Shown one piece after another: positions 18,262 to 30,897 of a stretch of DNA of 64,000 nucleotides. A program made the translations under genes and the position numbers. This stretch comes from Brevibacterium renqingii. Its GTDB lineage: Bacteria; Actinomycetota; Actinomycetes; Actinomycetales; Brevibacteriaceae. The notes beneath the pieces are model-generated. The model worked only from the letters and a program-made list of their open reading frames with translations, was not told the origin of the DNA and ran no database searches. The number at the start of each line of letters is the position of its first letter. Positions within the stretch are counted from its first letter, which is position 1. The DNA is taken from NCBI RefSeq assembly GCF_017808105.1, contig NZ_JADBHF010000010.1, positions 87,298-151,297 of the forward strand, given 5' to 3'.

Positions 18262-18605
18262 TGGTCGCTGAAGTCGATCGCGCCGTCGTTGCTCACGGGA
18301 GCGGGCTGCTGCGGCTCGGCAGCGGTCTGGAGGAAGTCGGCCTCGGAGACCTCACGGGCGACGATCTTCGACTCGTTGACTTCGCGCAGAGCGATCGACA
18401 GCGGCTTCTCGTTCGTGCCGGGGGTGACGAGCGGACCGACGTTCTCGAGGAGTCCCTCCTGCAGCTGGGCGTAGTAGGAGTTGATCTGACGGGCGCGCTT
18501 GGCCGCGATGGAGACCAGTTCGTACTTCGAACCGGTGACGCTCAGCAGATCGTCGATCGGAGGATTGGTGATGCCTTCGGGCTGTGCGGGCAAGGGGGTT
18601 CCCAT
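18258..18605 (-). CDS. rpoZ: RNA polymerase omega subunit
   Basis: Omega stabilises the beta-prime subunit during RNA polymerase assembly. The 115-residue protein has the conserved [18 protein letters not shown] helix, [15 protein letters not shown] and a short acidic tail. It is longer than the E. coli protein mainly through terminal extensions, as in actinobacteria. It directly follows gmk and precedes coaBC, the standard gmk-rpoZ-coaBC-metK-priA order. Confidence 0.96.
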   Translation of the reverse strand: MGTPLPAQPEGITNPPIDDLLSVTGSKYELVSIAAKRARQINSYYAQLQEGLLENVGPLVTPGTNEKPLSIALREVNESKIVAREVSEADFLQTAAEPQQPAPVSNDGAIDFSDQ

Positions 18606-19169
18606 CTAATCGGAGGTGGATATACCCATCAATGATAGGAGTTCTTCGGCCGCAGTGCGAACGTGGTCGTTGACGATGGTCACGTCGAACTCGGCTTCGG
18701 CGGCCATTTCGCGCTTCGCAGTGGCCAGACGCCGCTGCTGCTCCTCGGCCGATTCGGTTCCCCGGCCGGTCAGCCGGGAGACGAGCTCGTCCCAGCTGGG
18801 CGGGGCGAGGAAGACGAATCGGGCGTCGGGCATCTTCTCCTTGACCTGGCGGGCGCCCTGCAGATCGATCTCGAGCAGGGCCGGGACGCCCTGCTCGAGT
18901 CTCTCGCGCACCGGCGCCGCCGGAGTGCCGTAGCGGTGACGTCCATGGACCACGGCGTATTCGAGCAGCTGTCCGTCGGCGATGAGCGCGTCGAAGTCGT
19001 CATCGGACAGGAAGTGATAATGGACACCATCGACCTCGCCCGGTCGCCTCGGCCGCGTGGTGGCGGAAACGGAGAACCAGACCTCGGGATGATTCTGCCG
19101 GATGTAGGTGCTGACGGTGCCTTTTCCGACGGCAGTCGGACCCGCGAGGACGGTGAGTCGAGTGTTCAC
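18606..19169 (-). CDS. gmk: guanylate kinase
   Basis: Gmk phosphorylates GMP to GDP with ATP. The 187-residue enzyme has the P-loop GPTAVGKGT near residue 10, the GMP-binding [17 protein letters not shown] and the [14 protein letters not shown] region, plus the [11 protein letters not shown] segment. The GTG at 19167-19169 is chosen because the P-loop then sits near the N-terminus; upstream frame is shadow sequence. It follows mihF by 19 bases and ends immediately before rpoZ. Confidence 0.96.
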   Translation of the reverse strand: MNTRLTVLAGPTAVGKGTVSTYIRQNHPEVWFSVSATTRPRRPGEVDGVHYHFLSDDDFDALIADGQLLEYAVVHGRHRYGTPAAPVRERLEQGVPALLEIDLQGARQVKEKMPDARFVFLAPPSWDELVSRLTGRGTESAEEQQRRLATAKREMAAEAEFDVTIVNDHVRTAAEELLSLMGISTSD

Positions 19170-19188
19170 AGATCCGAGGTTGTCACAC

Positions 19189-19500
19189 TCAGGAGTATTT
19201 CTCCAACAGGGCGGACTTCTGGTGCACGCCCAGTCCCTTGATCCGGCGGGAGGTCGCGATGCCGACCTCTTCCATGGCTGCCTCTGCCCGGCGGTCTCCG
19301 ACACCGGGCAGTGCCCGCAGCAGATCGAGCACGCGCATCTTCGCGAGTGCCTCGTCGTCTGCGGCCTTCTTGAGCACGGCTGCGAGATCGGTTTCACCGT
19401 TCTTCAGTGCCGACTTGACTTCGGCCCGCGCCTGACGCGCCTTGAACGCCTTGTCCAGAGCAGCGGAACGCTGTTGCGGGGTCAACGGTTCGAGTGCCAC
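19189..19500 (-). CDS. mihF: actinobacterial integration host factor
   Basis: A 103-residue basic, helical nucleoid protein of the actinobacterial IHF type, unrelated to E. coli IHF. It starts [19 protein letters not shown] and contains the helix-turn-helix/H2TH-like part [26 protein letters not shown] followed by a basic RRIKGLG end. It binds and compacts DNA and helps nucleoid organisation. The GTG at 19498-19500 with a perfect GAGGAG ribosome site sets the start. It heads the gmk-rpoZ-coaBC-metK run and has a promoter candidate just upstream. Confidence 0.94.
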   Translation of the reverse strand: MALEPLTPQQRSAALDKAFKARQARAEVKSALKNGETDLAAVLKKAADDEALAKMRVLDLLRALPGVGDRRAEAAMEEVGIATSRRIKGLGVHQKSALLEKYS

Positions 19501-19540
19501 ATTATCTCCTCTGTCACCATGAACGGGCAGGTAGGGAAGT

Positions 19541-19557
19541 TGTCTCAGTCTAAGACA
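19541..19557 (-). promoter_or_regulatory. predicted mihF promoter -10 in a small inverted repeat
   Basis: TAGACT on the minus strand (19552-19547) fits the TANNNT -10 pattern, giving a leader of about 40 bases before the mihF GTG. It lies inside TGTCT-N7-AGACA (arms 19541-19545 and 19553-19557), a short repeat that could be an operator. No good -35 element is seen at 17 bases. Confidence 0.4.
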
Positions 19558-19661
19558 CATTCCCTGCGCAGAGGCGCAATGAGCCGAAGAAAACTCCTCA
19601 CGAGTCCGATTTCGGCCCTTTCCGATCGCTCCTGGCATCGGGCAGAGCCCCCTGACCGAAG

Positions 19662-19688
19662 TCCGATGCTCGGACCGGGACTCCCCGG
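19662..19688 (-). terminator. tandem hairpins after pyrF
   Basis: Two adjacent small stem-loops lie 19 bases after the pyrF stop: CCGGG-ACTC-CCCGG (19675-19688) and TCCGA-TGC-TCGGA (19662-19674). Both have perfect 5-base stems and no U-tract follows. They are the best candidates for the end of the pyrimidine operon, ahead of the mihF promoter. Confidence 0.4.
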
Positions 19689-19706
19689 CTCAGCGGCGAC
19701 CGATGG

Positions 19707-20560
19707 TCAGCGGAGCTCGGTCAGCGCTGCGTTGAGGCGGCGAGCGGCATCGGCCAGACCCTGCGGACCTGCTCCCAGCACCGCTCGCGAGGCGGTGGCC
19801 AGGACCTGTCCGGAGGTCAGTGCCCGATCGCCGAAGACCGTGCGCAGTTCGGCGATGCCGGCGCCCTGCGCGCCGACCCCGGGTGCCAGGATCGGGCCTC
19901 CGCAGCCGCTGGGGTCGACACCGAGGTCGTGGGCGGCGGTGCCGATGGTGGCGCCGACGACGAGACCGAAGGGTCCGAGCCCTTCCCGTTCCCCAGCCTC
20001 GGCGAGGGCGAGGCTGTTGCGTTCGGCGACTCGGGCGACGATGGAGCCGGCCACCGAGCCCTCTGTGCCCTGCGCGTGCTGGACCTGCGCGCCTTCGGGA
20101 TTCGAGGTCAGGGCGAGCACGAACACGCCCTTGCCGTGGGCGGCGGCCAGTTCGAACGCCGGCTCCAGCGCCCCGAATCCGAGGTAGGGCGACACCGTGA
20201 TCGAATCGGCGGCCAACGCCGAGGCGGGGTCGAGATAGGCTTTCGCGTACGCAGCCATGGTCGAGCCGATGTCGCCGCGCTTGACGTCCAGGACGCTGAG
20301 GATGCCGGCCTCGCCGGCCGCGGCCAGCGTCTCTTCGAGGGCGGCGACACCGGCCGAACCGTACTGCTCGAAGAACGCCGACTGGGGTTTCACCGCAGCC
20401 ACCGTGCCCTTGAGCTCGGCGACCGTGCGCAGGGCGAACTCGCGCACGCCCTCGGCGCTGAGCGGCAGACCCCAGGACTGCAGCAGATGCTCGTGCGGGT
20501 CGATGCCCACGCACAGCGGACCGTGCTCGGCCGTCGCGGCGGCCAGCCGGGTGCCGAACA

Positions 20561-20564
<4 letters not shown>
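19707..20564 (-). CDS. pyrF: orotidine 5'-phosphate decarboxylase
   Basis: PyrF decarboxylates OMP to UMP, the last step of de novo pyrimidine synthesis. The 285-residue protein is the longer actinobacterial form, with [15 protein letters not shown] at the N-terminus and the catalytic [11 protein letters not shown] (Asp-Lys-x-x-Asp) near residue 93. APGVGAQG is the phosphate loop. The ATG overlaps the carB stop, so pyrF closes the pyr operon. Confidence 0.96.
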
Positions 20565-23836
<3,272 letters not shown>

Positions 23837-23847
23837 GGGTGGTCTCC

Positions 23848-25008
23848 TTAGGCCTGGGCAGCCGTATCGGCCTGGGAAGCGGACATGAGGTCGATGAAGC
23901 GATCGAACAGATAGCTCGAATCGTGCGGTCCGGCCGCGGCCTCGGGGTGGAACTGGACGGAGAAGGCAGGGATGTCGAGGCAGGCCAAGCCCTCGACGAC
24001 ATCGTCGTTGAGGCACACGTGCGAGACGATGACGCGCCCGTAGTCGGCCTTGTGCGGGGCGGTCGTCTCACCCTCGAGCGGGGCGTCGACGGCGAAGCCG
24101 TGATTCTGCGAAGTGATCTCGACTCTGCTCGTCGTCCGATCCATCACGGGCACGTTGATGCCGCGGTGGCCGAAGGGCAGCTTATAGGTGCCGAAGCCCA
24201 GCGCCCGGCCGAGCAGCTGATTGCCGAAGCAGATGCCGAAGAAGGGGATCCCGGCGTCGAGGACGGACCGGAGCAGTTCGACTTGGTCATCGGCAGTGGC
24301 GGGGTCGCCGGGGCCGTTGGAGAAGAACACTCCGTCGACGTTCAGCGCTCGAATCTGGTCGAAGGTGGCCGACGACGGCACGAGGTGGACGTCGATGCCG
24401 CGTTCGGTCAGGCGTTCGGGGGTCATCGACTTGATGCCGAGGTCGACGGCGGCGACGCTGAACCTCTTCTCGCCGCGGGCCGGGATGAGCTTCGGTTCGG
24501 TGATCGAGACCTCGTCGACGAGGTTGGCCCCGGCCATCTGCGGGGAGGCCTGCACTCGGGCCAAGAGCTCTGCCTCGGCGATCTCGGCGGACGGTCCGGA
24601 GAAGATGCCCACGCGCATGGCGCCCTTGTCGCGCAGATGCCGGGTCAGCGCGCGGGTGTCGACGTCGCTGATGCCCACGATGCCGGAGTCTGCGAGCCAA
24701 TCGGCGAGGTCGCCCTCGGAGCGCCAGCTCGACGAGATCCGGGAGGCGTCGCGGACGACGTACCCTGCGGCCCAGATACGGGCCGATTCGTCATCGGTGC
24801 GGTTGATCCCGGTGTTGCCGATGTGCGGCGCGGCCTGGATGACGATCTGGCGATGGTAGGACGGGTCGGTCAGCGTCTCCTGGTAACCGGACATCGCGGT
24901 GACGAAGACGGCTTCGCCCGTGGTCTCGCCGATCGCTCCGTAGGCGGAGCCGTGGAAGGTGCGGCCGTCTTCGAGGACGAGGACGGCGGGGGTGGTGGAA
25001 AAACTCAT
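23848..25008 (-). CDS. carA: carbamoyl-phosphate synthase small subunit
   Basis: CarA is the glutamine amidotransferase subunit that supplies ammonia to CarB. The 386-residue protein has the N-terminal CPSase small domain ([26 protein letters not shown]) and a class I glutaminase domain with the nucleophile motif [18 protein letters not shown] and the HPEAAAGP histidine site near the C-terminus. The ATG at 25006-25008 overlaps the preceding PH-like gene's stop by four bases. Confidence 0.97.
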   Translation of the reverse strand: MSFSTTPAVLVLEDGRTFHGSAYGAIGETTGEAVFVTAMSGYQETLTDPSYHRQIVIQAAPHIGNTGINRTDDESARIWAAGYVVRDASRISSSWRSEGDLADWLADSGIVGISDVDTRALTRHLRDKGAMRVGIFSGPSAEIAEAELLARVQASPQMAGANLVDEVSITEPKLIPARGEKRFSVAAVDLGIKSMTPERLTERGIDVHLVPSSATFDQIRALNVDGVFFSNGPGDPATADDQVELLRSVLDAGIPFFGICFGNQLLGRALGFGTYKLPFGHRGINVPVMDRTTSRVEITSQNHGFAVDAPLEGETTAPHKADYGRVIVSHVCLNDDVVEGLACLDIPAFSVQFHPEAAAGPHDSSYLFDRFIDLMSASQADTAAQA

Positions 25009-25499
25009 TGTGCCTCTTCGATCATTGCGCGGATGCGGTCGACGGTGGGAGCGGTGGACGCTGCGTAGCGGGCGCGGAAGCCGGTGTCGACGAGGGTGTC
25101 TCCCAGGCGCCAGGTGATGCGGACGATGCCGCCGCGTTCGACGAATTTGCCGATCATCCCGGACGTGGTGTCCACGGACACGATGTCCCGGCGCGGGATG
25201 AGGAAGTCCTCGCGTCCGGCCAGGTCCATGATCACTCCGCCGTCGGTGATGACGAGTTCGGCGGTGGTGCGGATGCCCAGGCCGTGCACGGCCACGCGTT
25301 CGAGCGGATGTCCGGCCTTCGTCGTCGACACGTACGAGCCTTCGACGGGATCGGCCACGGGGGTGATCCCGAGATGCGGCTTCGGAGGGACGACGACTTG
25401 CGCTTGGTCTCGTTTGCGTCGGCTCCATCCCCAGGCGATCGCCAGAATCACGAGGATGATGACGACTGCGACGATGAGTGTGCCTAGTGATCTGTCCAT
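25005..25499 (-). CDS. PH-like membrane protein of the pyr operon
   Basis: A 164-residue protein with one N-terminal transmembrane helix (residues 6-26: [20 protein letters not shown]), a basic stop (RRKRDQ) and a cytosolic beta-rich PH-like domain (about 50-160; [33 protein letters not shown]). It lies between pyrC and carA, overlapping both. Homologues occur in the same place in many actinobacterial pyr operons. No catalytic motif is seen; a scaffold or membrane tether for the pathway is possible but unproven. Confidence 0.82.
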   Translation of the reverse strand: MDRSLGTLIVAVVIILVILAIAWGWSRRKRDQAQVVVPPKPHLGITPVADPVEGSYVSTTKAGHPLERVAVHGLGIRTTAELVITDGGVIMDLAGREDFLIPRRDIVSVDTTSGMIGKFVERGGIVRITWRLGDTLVDTGFRARYAASTAPTVDRIRAMIEEAQ

Positions 25500-26797
25500 G
25501 TTGCTCCTGCCGGGTGGGGTGTTGTCAGTGCCCCTGCGGCCAATACCCGGTGGCCGTAGAAGAAGGTGTCGGTGACCTGGGCGGTCACTTCGACGCCGGC
25601 GAAAGGGTTGTTGCGTCCCTTCGTGGCGTGTGCGGCGGGATCGATGGTGTGCGCAGCCGAGGGATCGACGAGGACGATGTTCGCGCTCGCTCCGATCTCG
25701 AGGCTTCCGTGGCCTGAGGCACCGGTGATCCGAGCCGGAGCGGTCGACATCACCCGTGCCACGTCACCGAAGCCGAAGTCGTAGTCGGCCATCGCTGCGA
25801 CGACGATGGACAGCGCCGATTCCATGCCGACCATGCCCATGGCCGCCGCGGTCCACTCGCTGCACTTGTGCTCGGCGGTGTGGGGGGCGTGGTCGGTGCC
25901 GACGACGTCGATCGTGCCGTCGGCCAGTGCCTTGCGCAGGGCGGTGACATCGACATCGGTGCGCAGGGGCGGGTTGACCTTGTACACGGGGTCGAAGGTG
26001 CGCACGAGTTCGTCGGTGAGCATGAGATGGTGAGGGGTCACCTCGGCGGTCACGGCCACTCCCCTGGCCTTCGCCCAGCGGATGAGGTCGACGCTGCCGG
26101 CCGTGGACACATGGCAGATGTGCAGCCGGGAGCCGACGTGTTCGGCCAGCAGCACGTCGCGGGCGATGATCGACTCCTCGGCCACCGCCGGCCAACCGGG
26201 CAGTCCGAGTTCGGCCGAGACCGCGCTCTCGTTCATCTGCGCGCCTTCGGTCAGACGCGGTTCCTGTGCGTGCTGGGCGATGATCCCGTCGAAGGTCTTG
26301 ACGTATTCGAGCGCTCGGCGCATGAGCAGGGGATCCGAGACGCAGATGCCGTCGTCGGAGAACATCCGCACCCGTGCCGCCGACCGGGCCATCGCCCCGA
26401 GCTCGGCCAGCTGCCTGCCTTCGAGGCCGATGGTGACCGCACCGACGGGCACGACCTCGGTGAAGCCGGCCGAGCGGCCCAGCCGGTGAACCTGTTCGAC
26501 GACTCCGGCGGTGTCGGCCACGGGAGCGGTGTTCGCCATGGCGTGCACGCAGGTGAAGCCCCCGGCCGCGGCCGAGCGGGAACCGGTGAGGACCGTCTCT
26601 GCATCTTCCTTGCCCGGTTCGCGCAGATGGGTGTGCATGTCGACGAGTCCCGGGAGAGCCACGAGCCCTGCGGCGTCGACGATCTCGGTCGCATCGGGGT
26701 CGAGGAGCTCGGGTTCGACGATGCGCCCGTCGCGGACGGCGATGTCGGCGGCACCGCGTCCGAGCACATCGGCTCCGCGGATGAGGTAATCAGTCAT
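25484..26797 (-). CDS. pyrC: dihydroorotase
   Basis: PyrC cyclises carbamoyl aspartate to dihydroorotate. The 437-residue class I amidohydrolase has the metal motif [16 protein letters not shown] near residue 54, further metal histidines in HICHVS and the catalytic [10 protein letters not shown]. The ATG at 26795-26797 has AGGAGGAG just upstream and overlaps the end of pyrB; its own end overlaps the PH-like gene by 16 bases. Confidence 0.97.
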   Translation of the reverse strand: MTDYLIRGADVLGRGAADIAVRDGRIVEPELLDPDATEIVDAAGLVALPGLVDMHTHLREPGKEDAETVLTGSRSAAAGGFTCVHAMANTAPVADTAGVVEQVHRLGRSAGFTEVVPVGAVTIGLEGRQLAELGAMARSAARVRMFSDDGICVSDPLLMRRALEYVKTFDGIIAQHAQEPRLTEGAQMNESAVSAELGLPGWPAVAEESIIARDVLLAEHVGSRLHICHVSTAGSVDLIRWAKARGVAVTAEVTPHHLMLTDELVRTFDPVYKVNPPLRTDVDVTALRKALADGTIDVVGTDHAPHTAEHKCSEWTAAAMGMVGMESALSIVVAAMADYDFGFGDVARVMSTAPARITGASGHGSLEIGASANIVLVDPSAAHTIDPAAHATKGRNNPFAGVEVTAQVTDTFFYGHRVLAAGALTTPHPAGATWTDH

Positions 26798-27770
26798 TGG
26801 TCTCCTCCTGACCTGTCAGCAGACGGTAGAGGACCGCCATGCGCACGCTCACACCGTTCTCGACCTGGTCGAGGACGAGGGCGCGGGGTGAGTCCGCCGC
26901 GGCGGCGGAGATCTCGAATCCGCGATTCATGGGTCCCGGGTGCATTATGAACGTCTCGGCCGGCAGCTTCTCCAGCCGTGCGGCGCTCAGTCCCCACAGG
27001 CGGGCGTATTCGCGGGCGTTGGGGAAGAACGATTCGTGCATGCGCTCGTGCTGGACGCGCAGCATCATCACGGCTGCGAAGTCCTCGGCGCTCAGTGCGG
27101 CGTCGAAGTCGTAATGGACGGTGACCGGCCAATCCTCCACTCCCCAGGGCAGCAGGGTGGCCGGTGCGATGAGGTGGACGTCCGCGCCGAGGCCGGAGAG
27201 CAGGTGCACATTCGAGCGAGCCACTCTGGAGTGCAGGACGTCTCCGACGATGGCGACCTTCGCACCGTCCAGTCCCTGCCCGCGCGGGCCGCCGGCCACC
27301 GGCCCCGAGGCGGGCACCCCGGCGAGTGCCCGGCGCAGAGTGAAAGCGTCGAGAAGCGCCTGGGTGGGATGTTCGTGGGTGCCGTCGCCGGCATTGACGA
27401 CGGGGACGTCGATCCAGCCGGTGTGGGCGAGCCGGTGCGCGGTGCCGGCGCCGGAATGACGGACGACGATCGCATCGGCGCCCATCGCGGAGATCGTCTG
27501 AATGGTGTCCTGCAGGCTCTCGCCCTTCGACACCGAGGATCCCTTCGCAGAGAAGTTGAGCACATCGGCCGAGAGCCGTTTGGCGGCGGCTTCGAACGAC
27601 AGGCGTGTGCGTGTGGAGTCCTCGAAGAACAGATTGACCACGGTGCGGCCGCGCAGCACCGGGAGCTTCTTGACCTCGCGTTCGGACACGAGGGCCATCT
27701 CCTCGGCGATGTCGAGGATGGCGATGGCGTCGTTCCGGCTCAGGGATGCGGTGTCGAGCAGGTGCTTCAT
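26790..27770 (-). CDS. pyrB: aspartate carbamoyltransferase catalytic subunit
   Basis: PyrB condenses carbamoyl phosphate and aspartate. The 326-residue protein contains the carbamoyl-phosphate loop [13 protein letters not shown] near residue 50, [17 protein letters not shown] and HPGPMNRG near the C-terminus. No pyrI regulatory chain is nearby, which is usual outside enterobacteria. It overlaps pyrR by four bases (ATGA), linking its translation to the regulator. Confidence 0.97.
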   Translation of the reverse strand: MKHLLDTASLSRNDAIAILDIAEEMALVSEREVKKLPVLRGRTVVNLFFEDSTRTRLSFEAAAKRLSADVLNFSAKGSSVSKGESLQDTIQTISAMGADAIVVRHSGAGTAHRLAHTGWIDVPVVNAGDGTHEHPTQALLDAFTLRRALAGVPASGPVAGGPRGQGLDGAKVAIVGDVLHSRVARSNVHLLSGLGADVHLIAPATLLPWGVEDWPVTVHYDFDAALSAEDFAAVMMLRVQHERMHESFFPNAREYARLWGLSAARLEKLPAETFIMHPGPMNRGFEISAAAADSPRALVLDQVENGVSVRMAVLYRLLTGQEETND

Positions 27771-28318
27771 TCGCGGCCTCCCGAGATGGTGACCGCATCG
27801 CTGCCGTCGATCTCGGCCAGGGAGACGTTGACGCGTTCGCTGCTCGAAGTCGGAAGGTTCTTGCCCACATGATCGGCGCGGATCGGCAGATCGCGGTGGC
27901 CGCGGTCGACGAGGACGGCCAGCCGCACCCTCGCCGGACGGCCGAAATCTGCCAGGGCGTCGAGCCCGGCGCGGATGGTGCGGCCGGAGAAGAGCACATC
28001 GTCGACGAGGACGACGGTCTTCGCATCGATGCCCGAGGACGGGATGCTCGTCGGTTCGGGTGCCCGATAGGAGCCGCCGCGCAGGTCATCGCGGTACATG
28101 GTGATGTCGAGGCTGCCGGCGAGTTCGCTCGCTGCCTCGGGTCGGCCTTCGATCGCGGCGATCGCCTCGGCGAGTCGGTGGGCCAGCGGGACCCCGCGGC
28201 GCGGGATGCCGAGCAGAACGAGATCCTCGCTGCCCTTGTTGGATTCGATGATCTCGTGCGCGATGCGGGTGATCGCCCTCGAGATATCGGGGGCGTCCAG
28301 CACTGTTCGCTGTGTCAT
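27767..28318 (-). CDS. pyrR: PyrR, pyrimidine operon regulator / uracil phosphoribosyltransferase
   Basis: PyrR binds pyr mRNA when UMP is high, lowering expression, and has some uracil phosphoribosyltransferase activity. The 183-residue protein has the PRPP loop [21 protein letters not shown] near residue 100 and [21 protein letters not shown] and YRDDL elements of the family. It is the first gene of pyrR-pyrB-pyrC-PH-carA-carB-pyrF. Its ATG lies just downstream of a PyrR-binding leader that contains the ribosome site, so PyrR likely controls its own translation. Confidence 0.96.
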   Translation of the reverse strand: MTQRTVLDAPDISRAITRIAHEIIESNKGSEDLVLLGIPRRGVPLAHRLAEAIAAIEGRPEAASELAGSLDITMYRDDLRGGSYRAPEPTSIPSSGIDAKTVVLVDDVLFSGRTIRAGLDALADFGRPARVRLAVLVDRGHRDLPIRADHVGKNLPTSSSERVNVSLAEIDGSDAVTISGGRE

Positions 28319-28320
28319 GT

Positions 28321-28352
28321 TTCCCCTTCTCCGCCTCTCCGGACGGTGGTTA
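28321..28352 (-). promoter_or_regulatory. PyrR-binding leader RNA overlapping the pyrR ribosome site
   Basis: The leader read on the minus strand contains TCCGGAGAGGCGGAGAAGG. It matches the PyrR-binding loop pattern TCCNGNGAGGY followed by a purine stretch that in bacilli forms the anti-antiterminator. Here the same bases form the Shine-Dalgarno region of pyrR, so binding would block translation rather than change termination. Translational repression by PyrR has been reported in Mycobacterium, so this is a likely case of the same mechanism. No antiterminator/terminator pair is visible. Confidence 0.75.
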
Positions 28353-28370
28353 AAGGAGTGGTTCGATTCG

Positions 28371-28376
28371 ATTGTA
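28371..28376 (-). promoter_or_regulatory. predicted -10 element of the pyr operon
   Basis: TACAAT on the minus strand matches the sigma-A -10 consensus in five of six bases (TATAAT). It lies 53 bases upstream of the pyrR ATG, giving a leader of about 45 bases that holds the PyrR site. The -35 region at 17 bases is GC-rich and unrecognisable. Confidence 0.6.
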
Positions 28377-28398
28377 GACCCGGCGTCGACGGCGCCGG

Positions 28399-28427
28399 TC
28401 GACGGGTCCGAATTGCGGACCCGTCGA
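28399..28427 (-). terminator. strong hairpin terminator after nusB
   Basis: A perfect 12-base stem (TCGACGGGTCCG at 28399-28410, CGGACCCGTCGA at 28416-28427) with a 5-base AATTG loop starts immediately after the nusB stop. No U-tract follows. It separates efp-nusB from the pyr operon. Confidence 0.75.
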
Positions 28428-28428
28428 T

Positions 28429-28839
28429 TCAGATGAGCGTCGGCTTGACGTCAAGGATGCGGGAGAGCAGACCCGAGACGAAACCGGGTGAGTCGTCGGT
28501 GGAGAACTTGCGGGCCAGGGAGACGGCCTCGTCGATGGCGACCTTGTCGGGGACGTCCTCGTTGAACAGGATCTCCCAGGTGCCGATCTCGAGCAGCGAC
28601 CGGTCGACCGCCGGCATCCGATCGAGAGTCCAGCCCTGCGCATAGGTGGAGATGATCTCGTCGATCTCCGCCTGCCTCGCAGTGATGCCTTCGACGATCT
28701 CGACCGCGTATTCCTTCATCGGATAGTCGGGATCGTTCGATCGCATGGTGACGAGTTCGTCCATCGCGAGTCGGCGCTGCCCGGCTTCGAAGAGCAGCTC
28801 GAGAGCCCTGCGGCGGGCTCGGGTGCGTGCGGATGCCAC
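28429..28839 (-). CDS. nusB: transcription antitermination factor NusB
   Basis: NusB with NusE (S10) binds boxA RNA and supports rRNA antitermination. The 136-residue all-helical protein has the N-terminal [18 protein letters not shown], and [14 protein letters not shown] and [13 protein letters not shown] helices. The GTG start directly abuts the efp stop (TAAGTG), so the pair is co-transcribed. It is followed by a strong terminator. Confidence 0.95.
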   Translation of the reverse strand: MASARTRARRRALELLFEAGQRRLAMDELVTMRSNDPDYPMKEYAVEIVEGITARQAEIDEIISTYAQGWTLDRMPAVDRSLLEIGTWEILFNEDVPDKVAIDEAVSLARKFSTDDSPGFVSGLLSRILDVKPTLI

Positions 28840-29400
28840 TTACTTGACGCGGCCGAGGTAGTCGCCGCTGCGAGTGTCGACCTTGACCTTGGTGCCCTCT
28901 TCGAGGAACAGGGGAACCTGGATCTCATAGCCGGTCTCGAGCGTCGCCGGCTTCGAGCCGCCGGTCGAACGATCGCCTTGGAGGCCGGGATCGGTCTGGG
29001 CGATGGTCAGCTCGACCGAGGGCGGCAGCTCCACGGACAGCGGAGTGCCCTCATGGAAGGAGACCTGCAGCTGCTGGTTCTCGAGCATGTAGTTCGCGGC
29101 ATCGCCGACGAGCGCTGCGGAGATGTTGACCTGGTCGTAGTCCTCGGAGTCCATGAAGACGTAGTCGGTGCCGTCATGGTAGAGGTACTGCATATCGCGA
29201 CGATCGACGTTGGCGGTCTCGACCTTGGTTCCGGCGTTGAAGGTCTTGTCGATGATCTTGCCGGAGGTCACGCTCTTGAGCTTGGTGCGGACGAACGCCG
29301 GACCCTTGCCGGGCTTGACGTGCTGGAACTCCAGCACCTGCCACAGCTGGTTGTCGAGGTTGAGCACGAGGCCGTTCTTCAGGTCGTTGGTTGTCGCCAC
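28840..29400 (-). CDS. efp: translation elongation factor P
   Basis: EF-P rescues ribosomes stalled at polyproline. The 186-residue protein has the KOW-like domain with the loop [15 protein letters not shown] near residue 30, whose tip lysine corresponds to the modifiable position in other bacteria, and two OB domains (about 65-186, including the family signature near GYEIQVPLF). The GTG at 29398-29400 with AAGGA upstream fixes the start. No EF-P modification gene is in the window. Confidence 0.96.
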   Translation of the reverse strand: MATTNDLKNGLVLNLDNQLWQVLEFQHVKPGKGPAFVRTKLKSVTSGKIIDKTFNAGTKVETANVDRRDMQYLYHDGTDYVFMDSEDYDQVNISAALVGDAANYMLENQQLQVSFHEGTPLSVELPPSVELTIAQTDPGLQGDRSTGGSKPATLETGYEIQVPLFLEEGTKVKVDTRSGDYLGRVK

Positions 29401-29506
29401 TAATTCGTCCTTCTTCGCTTCAGTCCTGAGCACCGACCGGTGATCGCAGTCGGCAGGCGCGATCCGGGCACCCATGCTGATGGGTCGACGAATGCGCCAC
29501 TGAGCA

Positions 29507-29512
29507 ATTCTA
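29507..29512 (-). promoter_or_regulatory. predicted -10 element of efp-nusB
   Basis: TAGAAT on the minus strand fits TANNNT and differs from TATAAT at one base. It would give a leader of about 100 bases to the efp GTG. The -35 region (TGGAAG) is poor. A CCCAT-GCTG-ATGGG mini-hairpin lies in the leader at 29471-29484. Confidence 0.5.
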
Positions 29513-29559
29513 GCAAGCCCGGACCTCCGCTTCCATCCGAGGCCACGCGCAGGCGGGCG

Positions 29560-29652
29560 CAGCCGAGGTCGAAGCGCGGCGGCGAGGACTCAGCCGAGGC
29601 CGGACCTCGCCGATGGGCTCTCAGCCGAGGTCGGTGCGCAGCGCGACCGTCG
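29560..29652 (-). repeat. three CAGCCGAGG units at exact 31-base spacing across the aroB end
   Basis: On the plus strand CAGCCGAGG followed by YCG occurs at 29560, 29591 and 29622, exactly 31 bases apart; the last overlaps the aroB stop codon. The rest of the 31-base units is only partly alike. It could be the trace of a small tandem duplication of the aroB 3' end. Confidence 0.5.
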
Positions 29653-30736
29653 GCGAGGTCTCACCGATCTCCTGATAAGCGGTGTGCAGGATCGAGGCAT
29701 CGGGGATCTCGACGGTGGACGGTTCGCCGATATCGGACAGCAGCACCATCCGCAGCATCGACCCGCGGGCCTTCTTGTCCCGCTTCATCGTCTCCAGCAG
29801 CTGCGGCCACACGTCCGAACGGTATCCGGTGGGCAGACCGAGCTTGCTCAGCAGCTCCCGATGCAGGTCGACGGTCTCGAACGGCAGGTTCTTGATCATG
29901 GAGGCCACCTCTGCCGCGAAGACCATGCCCACGGAGACCGCGGCTCCATGCCGCCACTGGTAGCGCTCCTTGTGTTCGATCGCATGGGCCAGCGTGTGCC
30001 CGTAGTTGAGGATCTCGCGCCGCCCGGACTCCTCGAAGTCCTCGGAAACGACTTCGGCCTTGACCCGGATGGAGCGCTCGATCAGCTCCCGGAGCACGGG
30101 CCCCTGGACGTCTCCGATCTCGTCCTTGGTATGGGCGGCCACGAGGTCGAGGATGCCGCGATCGGCGATGAAACCGGTCTTGACCACCTCGGCGAGGCCG
30201 GTGAAGAGTTCGTTCTGCGGCAGGGTGGCCAGAGTGTCGAGATCGACGAGCACTCCTGCGGGGGCGTGGAAGGAGCCGACGAGGTTCTTGCCTTCGGCGG
30301 TGTTGATGCCGGTCTTGCCGCCGACGGCCGCGTCGACCATGCCGAGGACGGTCGTGGGGATGTGGATGACCCGGATGCCGCGCAGCCAGGTGGCGGCGAC
30401 GAATCCGCCGAGGTCGCTCACGGCGCCTCCGCCCACAGTCACGATGGCATCGGTGCGGGTGAAATCGGACTGGCCGAGGACCTGCCAGCAGAAGGCGGCC
30501 ACCTGGACGTGCTTGGCCTCTTCGGCGTCGGGGATCTCGGCGGCAACAGCCTCGAGCCCCGCCGCCGAGAGGTCGTCGCGGACCGTTTCACCCGTGGTCC
30601 GCAGGGCACGCGGGTGAATCACGAGCACCTTCTCGACGCGGTTTCCGAGGAGCTCGGGCAGTTCGCCCATCAGCCCCTGGCCGACGAGGACCGGGTAGGT
30701 CCCGCCGGCGTCGACATTGATGCGTGTGAAGCTCAT
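29621..30736 (-). CDS. aroB: 3-dehydroquinate synthase
   Basis: AroB converts DAHP to 3-dehydroquinate, the second shikimate step, with NAD and zinc. The 371-residue enzyme has the NAD-binding VTVGGGAVSDLGGFVAATW, PTTVLGMVDAAVGGKTGIN and the zinc ligands in EVVKTG, LNYGHTLAHAIEH and RHGAAVSVGM. The ATG at 30734-30736 has AGGAAGA; a second ATG at 30758-30760 would add eight residues but is less like the family. It follows aroK after a 161-base gap. Confidence 0.96.
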   Translation of the reverse strand: MSFTRINVDAGGTYPVLVGQGLMGELPELLGNRVEKVLVIHPRALRTTGETVRDDLSAAGLEAVAAEIPDAEEAKHVQVAAFCWQVLGQSDFTRTDAIVTVGGGAVSDLGGFVAATWLRGIRVIHIPTTVLGMVDAAVGGKTGINTAEGKNLVGSFHAPAGVLVDLDTLATLPQNELFTGLAEVVKTGFIADRGILDLVAAHTKDEIGDVQGPVLRELIERSIRVKAEVVSEDFEESGRREILNYGHTLAHAIEHKERYQWRHGAAVSVGMVFAAEVASMIKNLPFETVDLHRELLSKLGLPTGYRSDVWPQLLETMKRDKKARGSMLRMVLLSDIGEPSTVEIPDASILHTAYQEIGETSPTVALRTDLG

Positions 30737-30773
30737 TCGTCCGTCTTCCTGATCGTCCATCGTCCTATCGGCA

Positions 30774-30829
30774 CGGTGCAAGCCTCCTCGGCGCTGCACC
30801 GTCCGGGCGCGGGTGCCGAGGCGGCACCG
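30774..30829 (-). promoter_or_regulatory. two tandem hairpins in the aroK-aroB gap
   Basis: In transcription order, GGTGCCG-CCT-CGGCACC (30813-30829, perfect 7-base stem) is followed by CGGTGCA-N15-TGCACCG (30774-30802). This gap of 161 bases is unusual inside an otherwise overlapping aro cluster. The structures could be a partial terminator or an attenuating leader for aroB. A TAGGCT element upstream (about 30840-30845) may be a promoter. Confidence 0.35.
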
Positions 30830-30897
30830 GCCCCGACCCAGCCTAGCCCTCAGTGGTCCGCGGCGGCCACACGGCTGCTGCTGTGGGCAGGAGCGTC

